64,000 bases of DNA. Source: Anaerococcus prevotii DSM 20548. GTDB lineage: Bacteria > Bacillota > Clostridia > Tissierellales > Peptoniphilaceae. The notes below the pieces were generated by a model, which saw only the letters and a program-made list of their open reading frames with translations, was not told the DNA's origin and made no database searches. This document shows, piece by piece, positions 7,974 through 16,165 of the stretch. Position numbers and translations under genes: made by a program. Position 1 is the stretch's first letter, and each line of letters begins with the position of its first letter. The stretch is taken from positions 186,001 through 250,000 of the forward strand of contig NC_013171.1 in assembly GCF_000024105.1 (NCBI RefSeq). Reading direction: 5' to 3'.

Positions 7974-9134
7974 ATGAGAAAAATTACTACAGAACATTTA
8001 CTTAAACAAGCAAAACGAAATATCTTACTTATTATAATTCCAGCCCTTCTTGTATTTGGCCTAGTCTTGTCCAAGACTTTGATCAAGGATTCCAAAAACT
8101 TTGAGGCTACATCCATGCTCATGGTCACTGGGGAAAGTAAGGATGATGCCATAAGTTATAACAACATAATATTAAATGAGAAGCTTGCCAATATCTACAG
8201 CAATTTCCTAGAATCAACCGATTTATATGAAGCCGTAAGCAAAAAGCTTGGCCAAGATTATAATCCAGAAGATATAAAATCAAACCTTGATTATGAGGTA
8301 AATCCTCAAGGTGGGGTAATATCTTTTACCTACATAGATACAAACAAAGACAGGGCAAGCGACACCCTAACTTTAATTACAGAAGAATTTAGGACCTATG
8401 CTCTAAATTTCTTGAATATGGATAATATTGAATATCTTCAAAAGACTAAAGTTGACGCTCCTTCAAAGATTAAGGGAATAATATTTTCCATCTTGGGTCT
8501 TGTCGCCGGAGCTCTTTTGGGAATTCTTATAACTATAATAAAAGAAATTCTTTCAGATAAAATAAGAGATGCGAAAGACATAGAAGATCTAGGCATTAGG
8601 GTTTTGGGAGATCTTACCAAGGATTCTAAAGCTGCGATTTATAAGACTAAGGCAAGTATAGACTATCTTACAGAAAACTCAGTTATTGGAATAACTTCCC
8701 TAAATCCTAAGAAGTCCACCTATGACTTTACTGAGAAACTAGCCCTTGCTATGTCCACATCCTTCGGACTTTGCCTTATCGATTCTCTGGCAGAAAATAA
8801 GGTGGTGGACAAAAAGTACGAGTCAAGCGAAGAAGATATCAAATTAATCAGATACAAAGGAGTAGACTTTATCAAACTAAGAGAGAAATCTCTAGATATA
8901 CTAGATTCTTATGTATTTGAAGATAAGATTTATGAGTTAAGATATACCTATAACTATGTCTTAATTAACGAATCAAATATTGATAGCTTGGAAGCTACTA
9001 TAGGATTAAGATATGAGGACTACAAGATAATAGTAGCTAACGATCCACACATAGGAAGAGAAGAATTAGTAAGAAAGATCAATTCCATAGAAGATATGGG
9101 ATGTGAGGTTTTGGGAGTGATTTACGATAAATAA
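7974..9134 (+). CDS. Wzz-type chain-length determinant with decayed BY-kinase-like domain
   Basis: A 386-residue protein. Transmembrane segments near residues 18-36 and 163-187 flank an extracytoplasmic Wzz domain; PSKIKGIIFSILGLVAGALL is the proline-rich second-segment signature. The C-terminal part from about 228 (ITSLNPKKSTYDFTEKLALAM, then CLIDSL) lines up with the BY-kinase P-loop domain, but the Walker A glycines are lost (PxxGKST became PKKST) and the Walker A' aspartate block is altered, so it is unlikely to be a kinase. It probably sets polymer length for the EpsG polymerase. Confidence 0.78.
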   Translation: MRKITTEHLLKQAKRNILLIIIPALLVFGLVLSKTLIKDSKNFEATSMLMVTGESKDDAISYNNIILNEKLANIYSNFLESTDLYEAVSKKLGQDYNPEDIKSNLDYEVNPQGGVISFTYIDTNKDRASDTLTLITEEFRTYALNFLNMDNIEYLQKTKVDAPSKIKGIIFSILGLVAGALLGILITIIKEILSDKIRDAKDIEDLGIRVLGDLTKDSKAAIYKTKASIDYLTENSVIGITSLNPKKSTYDFTEKLALAMSTSFGLCLIDSLAENKVVDKKYESSEEDIKLIRYKGVDFIKLREKSLDILDSYVFEDKIYELRYTYNYVLINESNIDSLEATIGLRYEDYKIIVANDPHIGREELVRKINSIEDMGCEVLGVIYDK

Positions 9135-9444
9135 AAAATTAATACTAGGGCTTAGCCTGATACTCCTTACTTCTTGTAAGCAGGATAAGCCCTACCAAAA
9201 ACAAGATATAGAAATAAGACAAAGAACATATAGAGAGAAGGAAGAAGACCTAAGTCCAGAGCTTAGCTACCTAGTAAATGAAGACTCTTATCTCTATGGG
9301 GATAAGGATGGTAAAGATATAATCGATAGGCTAGATAAGGGATCTGTCGTAAAGATGATCGGCCCTATAGATGAGAAATTCGCCTTAATAGATTTCAATG
9401 GCAATATTTCCTACATTGAAAAGTCTAAGCTATCGGACTTTTGA
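9127..9444 (+). CDS. Small SH3-like lipoprotein with apparent ATA start codon
   Basis: Reading from ATA at 9127 gives 105 residues: NKKLILGLSLILLTSCK is a textbook lipoprotein signal with lipobox LTSC, followed by a charged linker and an SH3-like beta domain (VNEDSYLYGDKDGKD, KGSVVKMIGP, FALIDFNG, SYIEKSKL). An in-frame TGA lies just upstream, and no ATG, GTG or TTG precedes the signal peptide. GGGAG at about 9114-9118 is correctly spaced for the ATA. It overlaps the end of the Wzz-type gene by 8 bp. Either ATA is used as a start or an ATG mutated; the reading frame is otherwise intact to TGA 9442-9444. Confidence 0.66.
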   Translation: MNKKLILGLSLILLTSCKQDKPYQKQDIEIRQRTYREKEEDLSPELSYLVNEDSYLYGDKDGKDIIDRLDKGSVVKMIGPIDEKFALIDFNGNISYIEKSKLSDF

Positions 9445-9445
9445 T

Positions 9446-9473
9446 TTGCAAATAAATATAAAAATGATATCAT
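9446..9473 (+). promoter_or_regulatory. Promoter for the thiT leader
   Basis: TTGCAA at 9446-9451, 16-bp spacer, TATCAT at 9468-9473, just before the TPP aptamer. Confidence 0.55.
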
Positions 9474-9483
9474 ATAGATGAAC

Positions 9484-9551
9484 ACTGGGGGTGCCCTAAA
9501 GGCTGAGATAAGACCCTTAACCTGATCCAGGTAATGCTGGCGTAGGAAAGC
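9484..9551 (+). promoter_or_regulatory. TPP riboswitch (THI element)
   Basis: The conserved THI-box blocks occur in order: CTGGGGGTGCC, GGCTGAGATAAGACCCTTAA, CCTGATCCAGGTAATGC and TGGCGTAGGAAAG. This is a standard thiamine-pyrophosphate aptamer and lies directly upstream of thiT, so thiamine uptake should be shut off when TPP is plentiful. See the adjacent hairpin for the expression platform. Confidence 0.95.
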
Positions 9552-9556
9552 TGTTA

Positions 9557-9585
9557 TACCTCGCTAACATTGTGTTAAGGAGGTA
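9557..9585 (+). promoter_or_regulatory. Shine-Dalgarno-sequestering hairpin of the TPP riboswitch
   Basis: TACCT (9557-9561) pairs with AGGTA (9581-9585) and TAACA (9565-9569) with TGTTA (9573-9577). The thiT ribosome-binding site AAGGAGG (9577-9583) is buried in this stem. With no T-run behind it, it suggests translational rather than terminator control. Confidence 0.65.
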
Positions 9586-9592
9586 TTTTTTA

Positions 9593-10138
9593 ATGAAGAA
9601 AAATTGGACAGTAAAGATGTTAGTAGAAGGTGGACTTTGTATAGCCCTCGCCTTCGTGTTAGGATATATTAAGCTATTTTCAATGCCACAAGGAGGATCT
9701 GTTACAGCAGGTGAGATGATTCCTATAATCATATTTGCCCTAAGACATGGCTCTCTTCCTGGTATTGTTGTAGGAGCAGTGTATGGTTTGGTTCAAATGT
9801 TATTTGGTGGATCAATCTTTCACCCAATCCAAGCTATCTTGGATTACCCAGTAGCCTTTGGAGTATTAGGTCTTGCTGGAATATTCTCAGCTGAGTTTGA
9901 GAAAAACAAAAGCATTAAACCAGTACTTGCAGGAGCAAGCCTAGGAATCGTCCTAAGGATGCTTGCCCACACCCTAACTGGTGCAATATTTTTTGCATCC
10001 TATGCTCCAGAAGGGCAAAACCCTTGGGTCTACTCTATAATCTACAATGCAAGCTACCTAGTAGTAGAATTTATTATCACTGTAATAATTATCTATCTAC
10101 TAAGAAATGTAATAACAAAAGACCTACAAAGAATATAA
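9593..10138 (+). CDS. thiT: Thiamine-specific ECF transporter S component
   Basis: A 181-residue membrane protein with about six hydrophobic segments. It has the ThiT/YuaJ features: an N-terminal EGGLCIALAFVLGYIKLF, the PQGGSVTAGEMIPI loop, and GLVQMLFGG followed by HPIQAILDYPVAF. ThiT binds thiamine and works with the shared EcfA/EcfA'/EcfT energising module, which is not in this window. Start chosen at ATG 9593 because AAGGAGG precedes it at 9 nt; a more upstream in-frame ATG lies inside the riboswitch hairpin. Controlled by the TPP riboswitch. Confidence 0.94.
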   Translation: MKKNWTVKMLVEGGLCIALAFVLGYIKLFSMPQGGSVTAGEMIPIIIFALRHGSLPGIVVGAVYGLVQMLFGGSIFHPIQAILDYPVAFGVLGLAGIFSAEFEKNKSIKPVLAGASLGIVLRMLAHTLTGAIFFASYAPEGQNPWVYSIIYNASYLVVEFIITVIIIYLLRNVITKDLQRI

Positions 10139-10150
10139 TATTTTAAAGTG

Positions 10151-10188
10151 AAAGCCCCTCAATTCTTTCTATGAATTGAGGGTCTTTT
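10151..10188 (+). terminator. Intrinsic terminator shared by convergent genes
   Basis: CCCTCAATTC (10156-10165) pairs with GAATTGAGGG (10173-10182), then TCTTTT. It separates thiT from the minus-strand permease ending at 10192. Confidence 0.85.
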
Positions 10189-10191
10189 GTC

Positions 10192-11823
10192 TTAGTTTCT
10201 AACCTTAAAGGTCCTTGGGGCTAGTTTGTATACTAGGATTTGGCTTATTATTACAAAACAAATTATAAAAATGGAGACACTTATGAGAAAGACTCCGTAA
10301 GAAATCTTGCTTGTAACTTGGGGAAGAACGAAAAACACAGCTCCATAAATCAGGTAATCGATTAGGATAACTGCCTTGCCAGTCTTCTGACCTTCCTGGT
10401 TGAAGGGACTTAGGAGATAATATTCCATAAGGGGAAGACTTACGAAAAACAAGGCTAGAAGAGCGATGTATACTAGGCTTAAAGCTTTTTGCCTAAGACT
10501 AAGAGTTCCATCAAAACTTGCGAGTATTAAATAGCTAACTGCCAGAGTTAGGCTTGGGATGGCCATAATCTTAAGTAGGGACTTAAATCTTTCCTTGTAC
10601 ATGGCAAGGACATTTTTACCTTCCCTATAGAAGCCGTAAGGCATAAGTCCCTTATCACAATTAAGATACATACTCCTTAGGATATTATCTTGTTTTAGGA
10701 GGATATACATAACTAGCGGTATGAGGAAGGTAGAAATCTCATCAATATTTCCCTTTAGATCGAAGCCCGTTACATACATATAGGCTGAAATAACCAGGCT
10801 TATTAGCAAAAGAATCGTGCTTTTAATAATAATTGGCTTTCTAATAATTCTTCTGTGCCTTAGGAAAAATACTTGGTTGAGATAGGCGAAGCTTTCTCCT
10901 TTTACTTTTCTCTTTCCTATATCTTTTTCCTTTATTTTTAGGGGATTTGCTGCATTATCTGCTACTGTATCTAGGGCTATTTGGTATTTTCTTGCTGCCT
11001 TTTCTATGATTTCCCCGTAAGAGTTAAAGCTTCTCATGTAATTATAGGCTGGTATGAAGGCTATTACAGATAGGGCAAGGAAGCCAAAGGAGGTTAGCCT
11101 ACTAGGAATCTTAAAATAGATTACACATACATACAAGATAAGGCTTAGGATAAGGCCTACAGCTACTTGGATAAAGCCATTATCTAGGATTGATTTTTCC
11201 TTATCCTTAAGATAGCTTAGCCAAAATATCGATGCGGCTAGCTCTGTCATAAGTATGGCAAGAGACATGGCGAGTGTATCTATGATAGGTACATCAGCCA
11301 AAAACTTAAAGGCAAGGACAAAGACCAAGCTTCTTCCTACAAATCTTAAAATAGGTATGTAGTAGAGATGGGCCTTGGCTATTTCCTTGGCATCAAAGGC
11401 GAAATTTGTGAATAGCTCATAGATAGAACCTCCATTATCCACTATCATATTTCTAAAAATAGCAAAGGATAGGTAGATGAAACAAGGCACTAACAGAGAA
11501 GCTGTATACTCGTTTAGGCTTAAGGCTCCGATCTTACTGGCTAATATTTCTTCTACATTAAAAAACTTCCCAAGGAATTTATTTACGTAAGTCATCCAAA
11601 GCATAGTGATGGCAAAGGCCATGGTGGATTTGATTATTTGCCAGATTAAGGCAAAGAGAGGATATAAGAAAAAGACTATCTCTTTTAATTCGAAAAACCT
11701 ATACTTATCTCCCAATAATTTTCCCACAAGGGGAATCTTCCTAAAAAAGTAAACTATACCGTTTATTGTTTTGGTTAGACTTATTTTTTGTATGATAGAA
11801 AAAGTTCTAAGACTCTTGTTCAT
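10192..11823 (-). CDS. Large ABC-2-like permease, unknown substrate
   Basis: A 543-residue protein with roughly twelve predicted transmembrane segments and short loops. It starts 17 bp inside the upstream ATPase gene, so it is the membrane partner of that ATPase. No family motif tells the substrate; size and layout fit ABC-2-type exporters such as those of the EcsB or YtrC kind, but I do not recognise it firmly. The operon is divergent from the gntR/ABC operon at 12701, so one GntR regulator might control both. Function is inferred from context only. Confidence 0.65.
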   Translation of the reverse strand: MNKSLRTFSIIQKISLTKTINGIVYFFRKIPLVGKLLGDKYRFFELKEIVFFLYPLFALIWQIIKSTMAFAITMLWMTYVNKFLGKFFNVEEILASKIGALSLNEYTASLLVPCFIYLSFAIFRNMIVDNGGSIYELFTNFAFDAKEIAKAHLYYIPILRFVGRSLVFVLAFKFLADVPIIDTLAMSLAILMTELAASIFWLSYLKDKEKSILDNGFIQVAVGLILSLILYVCVIYFKIPSRLTSFGFLALSVIAFIPAYNYMRSFNSYGEIIEKAARKYQIALDTVADNAANPLKIKEKDIGKRKVKGESFAYLNQVFFLRHRRIIRKPIIIKSTILLLISLVISAYMYVTGFDLKGNIDEISTFLIPLVMYILLKQDNILRSMYLNCDKGLMPYGFYREGKNVLAMYKERFKSLLKIMAIPSLTLAVSYLILASFDGTLSLRQKALSLVYIALLALFFVSLPLMEYYLLSPFNQEGQKTGKAVILIDYLIYGAVFFVLPQVTSKISYGVFLISVSIFIICFVIISQILVYKLAPRTFKVRN

Positions 11824-12568
11824 AGCCTTCTCCTAAATTTTCTTCTATAGCCCTGATATCTTCATCTAGAGCCTTTCCTGACAAGAGATTTATGATTGTA
11901 TCTTCAAAGTCCGGATCATCTTTGATTAGGCTATCAACTGGGTGTAAGCTCTTTTCGTGAAGAAGGACGATTTTATCGCATATATCCTTGGCGAGTTGGA
12001 GGATATGGGTTGAAAATATTATAATATGGTCCTTATGTATATCCCTAATAATTCTTTTCATCTGAAGTTGGATTACTACATCGAGACTTGTGAGTGGCTC
12101 ATCCATAAGGATAACTTTTGGCTTTAGGATGAGAAACATAAGCATCTGTAGTTTATTTTTCATACCTGTCGAGTAATCCTGGATTAGCCTATTTGAGTCA
12201 TCCTTATCGAGTTCGACAATTTTTAGATATTCGTCAATATTCTTAAGATTCTTTATATTTTCACGATTTGCTTCTATAAAAAAGCTAATAAACTCTCTTC
12301 CTGTAAGAAACTTGGGAAGTTCTGGCTCACTCACCATAAAAAACACATCCTTAAAGTTGATAGGATTTCTCTTCCCGTCTTCTTCCAAGAGGACCTCTCC
12401 CGAATCTTTATCTAAGGACTCGTTTATTAGCTTAAAAAGGGTCGTCTTACCAGCTCCATTTCTTCCCAAGAGGGCGTAGACTTCCCCTTGGTCGAAAGTG
12501 TAGGATGAATCCTTTAGGACTTCCTTCTTGCCAAAGGTCTTGCTTAGACCATTTATAATTAATTTCAT
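11807..12568 (-). CDS. ABC transporter ATP-binding protein
   Basis: A 253-residue ATPase with Walker A GRNGAGKT (35-42), an unusual signature YSTGMKNKL in place of LSGGQ, Walker B VILMDEPLTSLD and the switch histidine in FSTHIL. The ATG at 12568 follows AAAGGAGGC. The downstream gene is its permease, overlapping by 17 bp. The C-terminal 40 residues are acidic and not part of the core fold. Such YSTGM-type ATPases are typical of ABC-2 exporters controlled by YtrA-like GntR proteins; substrate unknown. Confidence 0.86.
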   Translation of the reverse strand: MKLIINGLSKTFGKKEVLKDSSYTFDQGEVYALLGRNGAGKTTLFKLINESLDKDSGEVLLEEDGKRNPINFKDVFFMVSEPELPKFLTGREFISFFIEANRENIKNLKNIDEYLKIVELDKDDSNRLIQDYSTGMKNKLQMLMFLILKPKVILMDEPLTSLDVVIQLQMKRIIRDIHKDHIIIFSTHILQLAKDICDKIVLLHEKSLHPVDSLIKDDPDFEDTIINLLSGKALDEDIRAIEENLGEGYEQES

Positions 12569-12630
12569 ATCCGCCTCCTTTTTGATAATTATAACAGAAA
12601 GATGGGGGGAGCAAAAGTTTATAAAAATAT

Positions 12631-12659
12631 TTGCAGAAATTTACTAGAGGTGGTATTAT
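12631..12659 (+). promoter_or_regulatory. Promoter of the gntR/ABC operon
   Basis: TTGCAG at 12631-12636, 17-bp spacer, TATTAT at 12654-12659. The -10 lies inside the left half of the inverted repeat, as expected for an autorepressed promoter. Confidence 0.7.
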
Positions 12660-12686
12660 TGTACTAAGATAATAATACAATAATAC
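12653..12686. promoter_or_regulatory. Probable GntR operator
   Basis: GTATTATTG (12653-12661) and CAATAATAC (12678-12686) form a perfect 9-bp inverted repeat, 16 bp apart, covering the -10 box and the likely transcription start. The product of the gene at 12701 is the obvious candidate to bind it. Confidence 0.65.
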
Positions 12687-12700
12687 AAAAAGGAGCTAAG

Positions 12701-13072
12701 ATGGAATTTGATAATAATAGACCCATTTACCTCCAATTACTCGAGGATTTCAAAATCAAGATATCTGTAGGAGATTGGAAGGCTGGAGAGAAGATCCTTC
12801 CAGTAAGGGATTTGGCCAAGATTTATGAGGTAAATCCCAACACAGTCCAAAGGGCCCTCCAGGAGCTAGAAAGGGAAGGTCTTTGTCTAAGCCAGAGGAC
12901 TGCTGGAAGATTTGTAACAGAAGATAAGTCGTCAATTGATAAGTTATCCAACAAGGCCTTTTACCAATTGGCCGATGACTTTATTACAGGATCGGTCAAT
13001 CTGAATCTAGGAAAGGATGAATCGATAGAATTACTTAAGAAATATTGGGAGGAAGATTATGATAAAAATTAA
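12701..13072 (+). CDS. GntR-family regulator, YtrA subfamily
   Basis: A 123-residue protein. The winged helix-turn-helix fills residues 1-75 (NRPIYLQLLEDFKIKI, then LPVRDLAKIYEVNPNTVQRA, ending GRFV), and the short C-terminal tail of about 45 residues is the YtrA-type dimerisation arm without a ligand-binding domain. YtrA-like regulators usually repress the ABC transporter genes that follow, in response to cell-envelope-active compounds. It overlaps the ATPase gene by 14 bp, and a 9-bp inverted repeat sits on its promoter, so self-repression is likely. Confidence 0.88.
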   Translation: MEFDNNRPIYLQLLEDFKIKISVGDWKAGEKILPVRDLAKIYEVNPNTVQRALQELEREGLCLSQRTAGRFVTEDKSSIDKLSNKAFYQLADDFITGSVNLNLGKDESIELLKKYWEEDYDKN

Positions 13073-13742
13073 GGACTTAACTATGATTTATGGAGGGCGT
13101 GCAGTCCTAGACCATGTAAATTTAAATATAGAAAAAGGGCAAATAGTGGGTCTTCTCGGCGAGAATGGTTCAGGAAAGACCAGCTTACTTAGGATACTTT
13201 CAGGCCTTGAGAGAAATTATATTGGTGAAGTTAAGATTAATGGGAAAAATCCAGGAGATGCTACAAACGCATACGTCTCCTACCAGCCAGACCACTTGCC
13301 AGTTGACCCATCCCTAAAGATTTATAAGCTTGGAAAGCTTTATGGGAATTTCTTTGCTGACTTTAAGGAAGAGAAATTCATAAATTTGATTGAAGGTTTC
13401 GGTATTGATAAGAATCTAAAAATCAAGGAATGTTCCAAGGGAATGAAAGAGAAGATCCAAATCGCCCTAAGTCTTTCAAGAAAAAGTAAAGTTTATCTTT
13501 TGGATGAGCCAATGAGTGGTATTGACCCAAAGTCTAGGAAGGTCATTCTTCAGACTATAATAGATAATTTCGACTATGAAGGAATCTTGTTAATCTCTAC
13601 CCACCTCATTGGTGAAATAGAAAAAGTCCTCGATAGGGCAATCTTTATAGATCAAGCGAAAATCATAGTAAATGAAAGAGTAGACGATATCAGAGAGAAG
13701 AAAAATATGGGTGTCGAAGAATACTTTACGGAGGTAATCTAG
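13059..13742 (+). CDS. ABC transporter ATP-binding protein of the GntR operon
   Basis: A 227-residue ATPase: Walker A GENGSGKT (34-41), signature CSKGMKEKIQ, Walker B VYLLDEPMSGIDP and switch ISTHL. It is the second gene of a gntR-ATPase-permease operon and overlaps the regulator gene. The degenerate signature and the company of a YtrA-type regulator indicate an ABC-2 exporter or antibiotic-response transporter rather than an importer. No substrate-binding protein is present. Substrate unknown. Confidence 0.87.
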   Translation: MIKIKDLTMIYGGRAVLDHVNLNIEKGQIVGLLGENGSGKTSLLRILSGLERNYIGEVKINGKNPGDATNAYVSYQPDHLPVDPSLKIYKLGKLYGNFFADFKEEKFINLIEGFGIDKNLKIKECSKGMKEKIQIALSLSRKSKVYLLDEPMSGIDPKSRKVILQTIIDNFDYEGILLISTHLIGEIEKVLDRAIFIDQAKIIVNERVDDIREKKNMGVEEYFTEVI

Positions 13743-14507
13743 ATGAAAAACTTACTAAAACAGATTATGAAAGAAGACTTTTTTGCAATACTTCCTTGGT
13801 TATTTATTCCTCTTATAGGAGTATTTGCAGGACTGTCCCTAAGCCATTTTACAAGACTTGAAGGCTTTAATATAATCACAGTCATAGCCGTAACTATCCT
13901 AATGGCAGGGCCCCTTATAGCTCTTGTCATTCTCGTAGGAAATGATCACAATAGATTTTATGGAAAATATGCAGCTCTTTACTCAAGCTATCCTATAAGT
14001 TCTAATAAAATCACCCTAACGAGATTTATAAACTATATAATCCTAGGGATCTTTACTAGCCTAAGCTATCTTTTTAACATCTCCTTGGCCCTTCCATCAG
14101 ATTTTGATTTAGTAGATTTCTTTAGGGAATTTGGAAGGCTTTTAGGAGAACTTAGCCCAGGCCAATATCTAGATATATTAAAAGTATTACTAGCTTTCCT
14201 TGGCTTTGGACTAATACTTAGCCTAACCCTTATGGCAGCTAATAGTATTGGTAATTCTTATTATTTCAAAAAGCTAGGAAAGCTTGGTCCAGTTGTTGTC
14301 GGAGTCATTCTTTTCGCCTTAGAAAGCTTTATCCAAATAAGAATGCTCGCCCGATTTGCAGTAGATAAGACTGTAGTTCAAAATCCTGATATGACCTTAA
14401 GCTTTTTTGAACCTAACTATATATTTATAGGGGTATTTATTATAGAGCTTATAGCAATTTATTTTGCCACAAACTATTTTCACAAGAAGAAACTTTCTGT
14501 AGAATAA
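13743..14507 (+). CDS. ABC-2-type permease of the GntR operon
   Basis: A 254-residue protein with six hydrophobic segments (about 17-36, 41-62, 93-115, 146-170, 182-200 and 225-246). The start codon follows the ATPase stop directly, with a GGAGG inside the end of the ATPase gene. Topology and position make it the membrane half of the transporter encoded at 13059. Sequence does not name a substrate. A stem-loop with a T-rich tail at 14525-14593 ends the operon. Confidence 0.78.
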   Translation: MKNLLKQIMKEDFFAILPWLFIPLIGVFAGLSLSHFTRLEGFNIITVIAVTILMAGPLIALVILVGNDHNRFYGKYAALYSSYPISSNKITLTRFINYIILGIFTSLSYLFNISLALPSDFDLVDFFREFGRLLGELSPGQYLDILKVLLAFLGFGLILSLTLMAANSIGNSYYFKKLGKLGPVVVGVILFALESFIQIRMLARFAVDKTVVQNPDMTLSFFEPNYIFIGVFIIELIAIYFATNYFHKKKLSVE

Positions 14508-14524
14508 AATATTAATAAATATTA

Positions 14525-14593
14525 TAAAGCTTCTTACAAAACAACTAATTTTTTAGGGATAGTAATTGTATTTTGTAGGAGGCTTTTATTTTT
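14525..14593 (+). terminator. Intrinsic terminator with long loop
   Basis: AAAGCTTCTTACAAAA at 14526-14541 pairs with TTTTGTAGGAGGCTTT at 14571-14586 (two G-U pairs), followed by a T-rich tail. The rest of the 14508-14683 gap shows nothing else that I can support. Confidence 0.7.
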
Positions 14594-14683
14594 AGCTGAA
14601 CAATATTGAGACTAACAAGCTTTAAAAATAGCTAAAAGAAAGTAAAATCATCCATAAGATTACTTGTTTTTAAGGAGATAAAA

Positions 14684-15577
14684 ATGAAGGAATTATTATT
14701 TGTATATAATCCTAACTCAGGTCAGCAAACCATCGGAGAATACATAAGTTGGATAGTGGACTATTTTAGTGAAAATGGCTATCTTGTAACAATATATGCG
14801 ACTCAAGCAAGTGGCGATTGCAGAAAAATTGTAGGAGAAATCGGCCATAAGTTTGAAAGAATCGTAGTATCCGGTGGAGATGGCACCCTTGATGAAGCCA
14901 TATCTGGTGCAGTTAAGGCAGGAATTAGTCCTAGATTTGCTTATATACCAACAGGCTCAACCAATGATTTCGCCAAGTCTTTAAATATTCCTCTAGACAT
15001 AAAAGAAGCAAGTAAGCTTGCAATTAGTGATAAGATCAAGGAAATAGATGTGGGACAAATTGACGATAAGTATTTTGTCTATGTAGCAGCATTTGGCACC
15101 TTATCTGATATATCTTTTAATACAGATCAAGACCTCAAAAATATATTTGGAAGGAGCGCCTATGTTTTCGAAGGACTAAAAAAGGCGCTGCCATTTCAAA
15201 CTATGGAAGCAAATAATGTAAAGGTGGAATTTGACGGAAATGAAATCGAAGGAGAATTCGTTCACTTTATGGTTACCAATTCCTACTCTGTTGGAGGCTT
15301 TACCAAAATTTTGGGAGATAATGTAGGTCTTGATGATGGAATATTTGAACTAACTATGATCAAAAAGCCAAATAGTATAGCAGAAATCAACAAGATTGTA
15401 AACGCCCTTACTAACAAGAAGGAAAACGAGATGGTGATAATGCGTCAAGGTAAGTCCTTTAGGGTTGTAACAGATAGAGAGGTGTCCTGGTCCTTGGATG
15501 GAGAATATGGTGGCTCAAGTACTGATGCCAAAATCGAGATTTTAAATAAGAGAATTATGATAAAAAATGGCTTATAG
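14684..15577 (+). CDS. Diacylglycerol/lipid kinase (DagK/YegS family)
   Basis: A 297-residue protein. YNPNSGQ at 8-14 and the nucleotide-binding GGDGT at 64-68 are the diagnostic motifs of the diacylglycerol/sphingosine kinase catalytic domain, followed by IPTGSTNDFA at about 87-96. In Firmicutes DgkB of this family recycles diacylglycerol released in lipoteichoic-acid synthesis; the YegS type phosphorylates other lipids. With LafAB-like glycolipid enzymes in the genome, a DgkB role is attractive but not proven. AAGGAG ribosome-binding site precedes the ATG. Confidence 0.87.
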   Translation: MKELLFVYNPNSGQQTIGEYISWIVDYFSENGYLVTIYATQASGDCRKIVGEIGHKFERIVVSGGDGTLDEAISGAVKAGISPRFAYIPTGSTNDFAKSLNIPLDIKEASKLAISDKIKEIDVGQIDDKYFVYVAAFGTLSDISFNTDQDLKNIFGRSAYVFEGLKKALPFQTMEANNVKVEFDGNEIEGEFVHFMVTNSYSVGGFTKILGDNVGLDDGIFELTMIKKPNSIAEINKIVNALTNKKENEMVIMRQGKSFRVVTDREVSWSLDGEYGGSSTDAKIEILNKRIMIKNGL

Positions 15578-15621
15578 GATTGAAAGAGCCAGGTAATTGT
15601 GATATACTGTTCAGTCTAACA

Positions 15622-15650
15622 TTTACTAAAGCTACCAAATAGGTTATAAT
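15622..15650 (+). promoter_or_regulatory. Promoter of the carD-gpmA gene run
   Basis: TTTACT at 15622-15627, 17-bp spacer, TATAAT at 15645-15650. The genes from 15676 to 21358 are nearly gapless and may share this promoter. Confidence 0.6.
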
Positions 15651-15675
15651 ATAATAGAGGACCTAGGAGGTAAAA

Positions 15676-16155
15676 ATGTTTAAAATCGGCGATAAGATCG
15701 TATACCCAATGCATGGGGCAGGTACCATAGACTCTATTGAGAAAAAGGAATTTTTGGGAGAAGTAAAGGATTATTTCATCCTAAAAATGCCAATAGGAGA
15801 TATGGATATATCAATACCTACAAGCAAAATCAATGAGATGAACATAAGAGATGTAATCACTAAGGAAGAAGGAGATGAGGTGCTTAAGATTCTCGACGAC
15901 GACCCTAGTGATATGAGCAATAATTGGACTGTAAGATATAGACAAAACCAAGAAATCCTAAAGACTGGCGATATTTTTGAGATAGCCAAGATGGTAAGAA
16001 ATCTTGCTATCCTTGATAATGACAAGGGACTTTCTACTACAGAGAAGAAACTTTTAAACAGGTCTAGGAGGATTCTTGCAAGTGAGCTAGTAATGGCAGG
16101 TTCTCTAAAGAAAGAAGAAGCGGAAGCGATGATAGACGAGTCTATAGGACTCTAA
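15676..16155 (+). CDS. CarD/CdnL-family RNA polymerase-binding regulator
   Basis: A 159-residue protein. The opening FKIGDKIVYPMHGAGTI is the CarD/CdnL RNA-polymerase-interacting Tudor-like domain, and the remainder is the helical DNA-contacting domain (LSTTEKKLLNRSRRILASEL). CarD proteins stabilise open promoter complexes, particularly at rRNA promoters. It heads a group yacL-ispD-ispF that is also clustered with a CarD-like gene in other Firmicutes. AGGAGG precedes the ATG. No oddities. Confidence 0.92.
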   Translation: MFKIGDKIVYPMHGAGTIDSIEKKEFLGEVKDYFILKMPIGDMDISIPTSKINEMNIRDVITKEEGDEVLKILDDDPSDMSNNWTVRYRQNQEILKTGDIFEIAKMVRNLAILDNDKGLSTTEKKLLNRSRRILASELVMAGSLKKEEAEAMIDESIGL

Positions 16156-16165
16156 GGAGAAGCAA

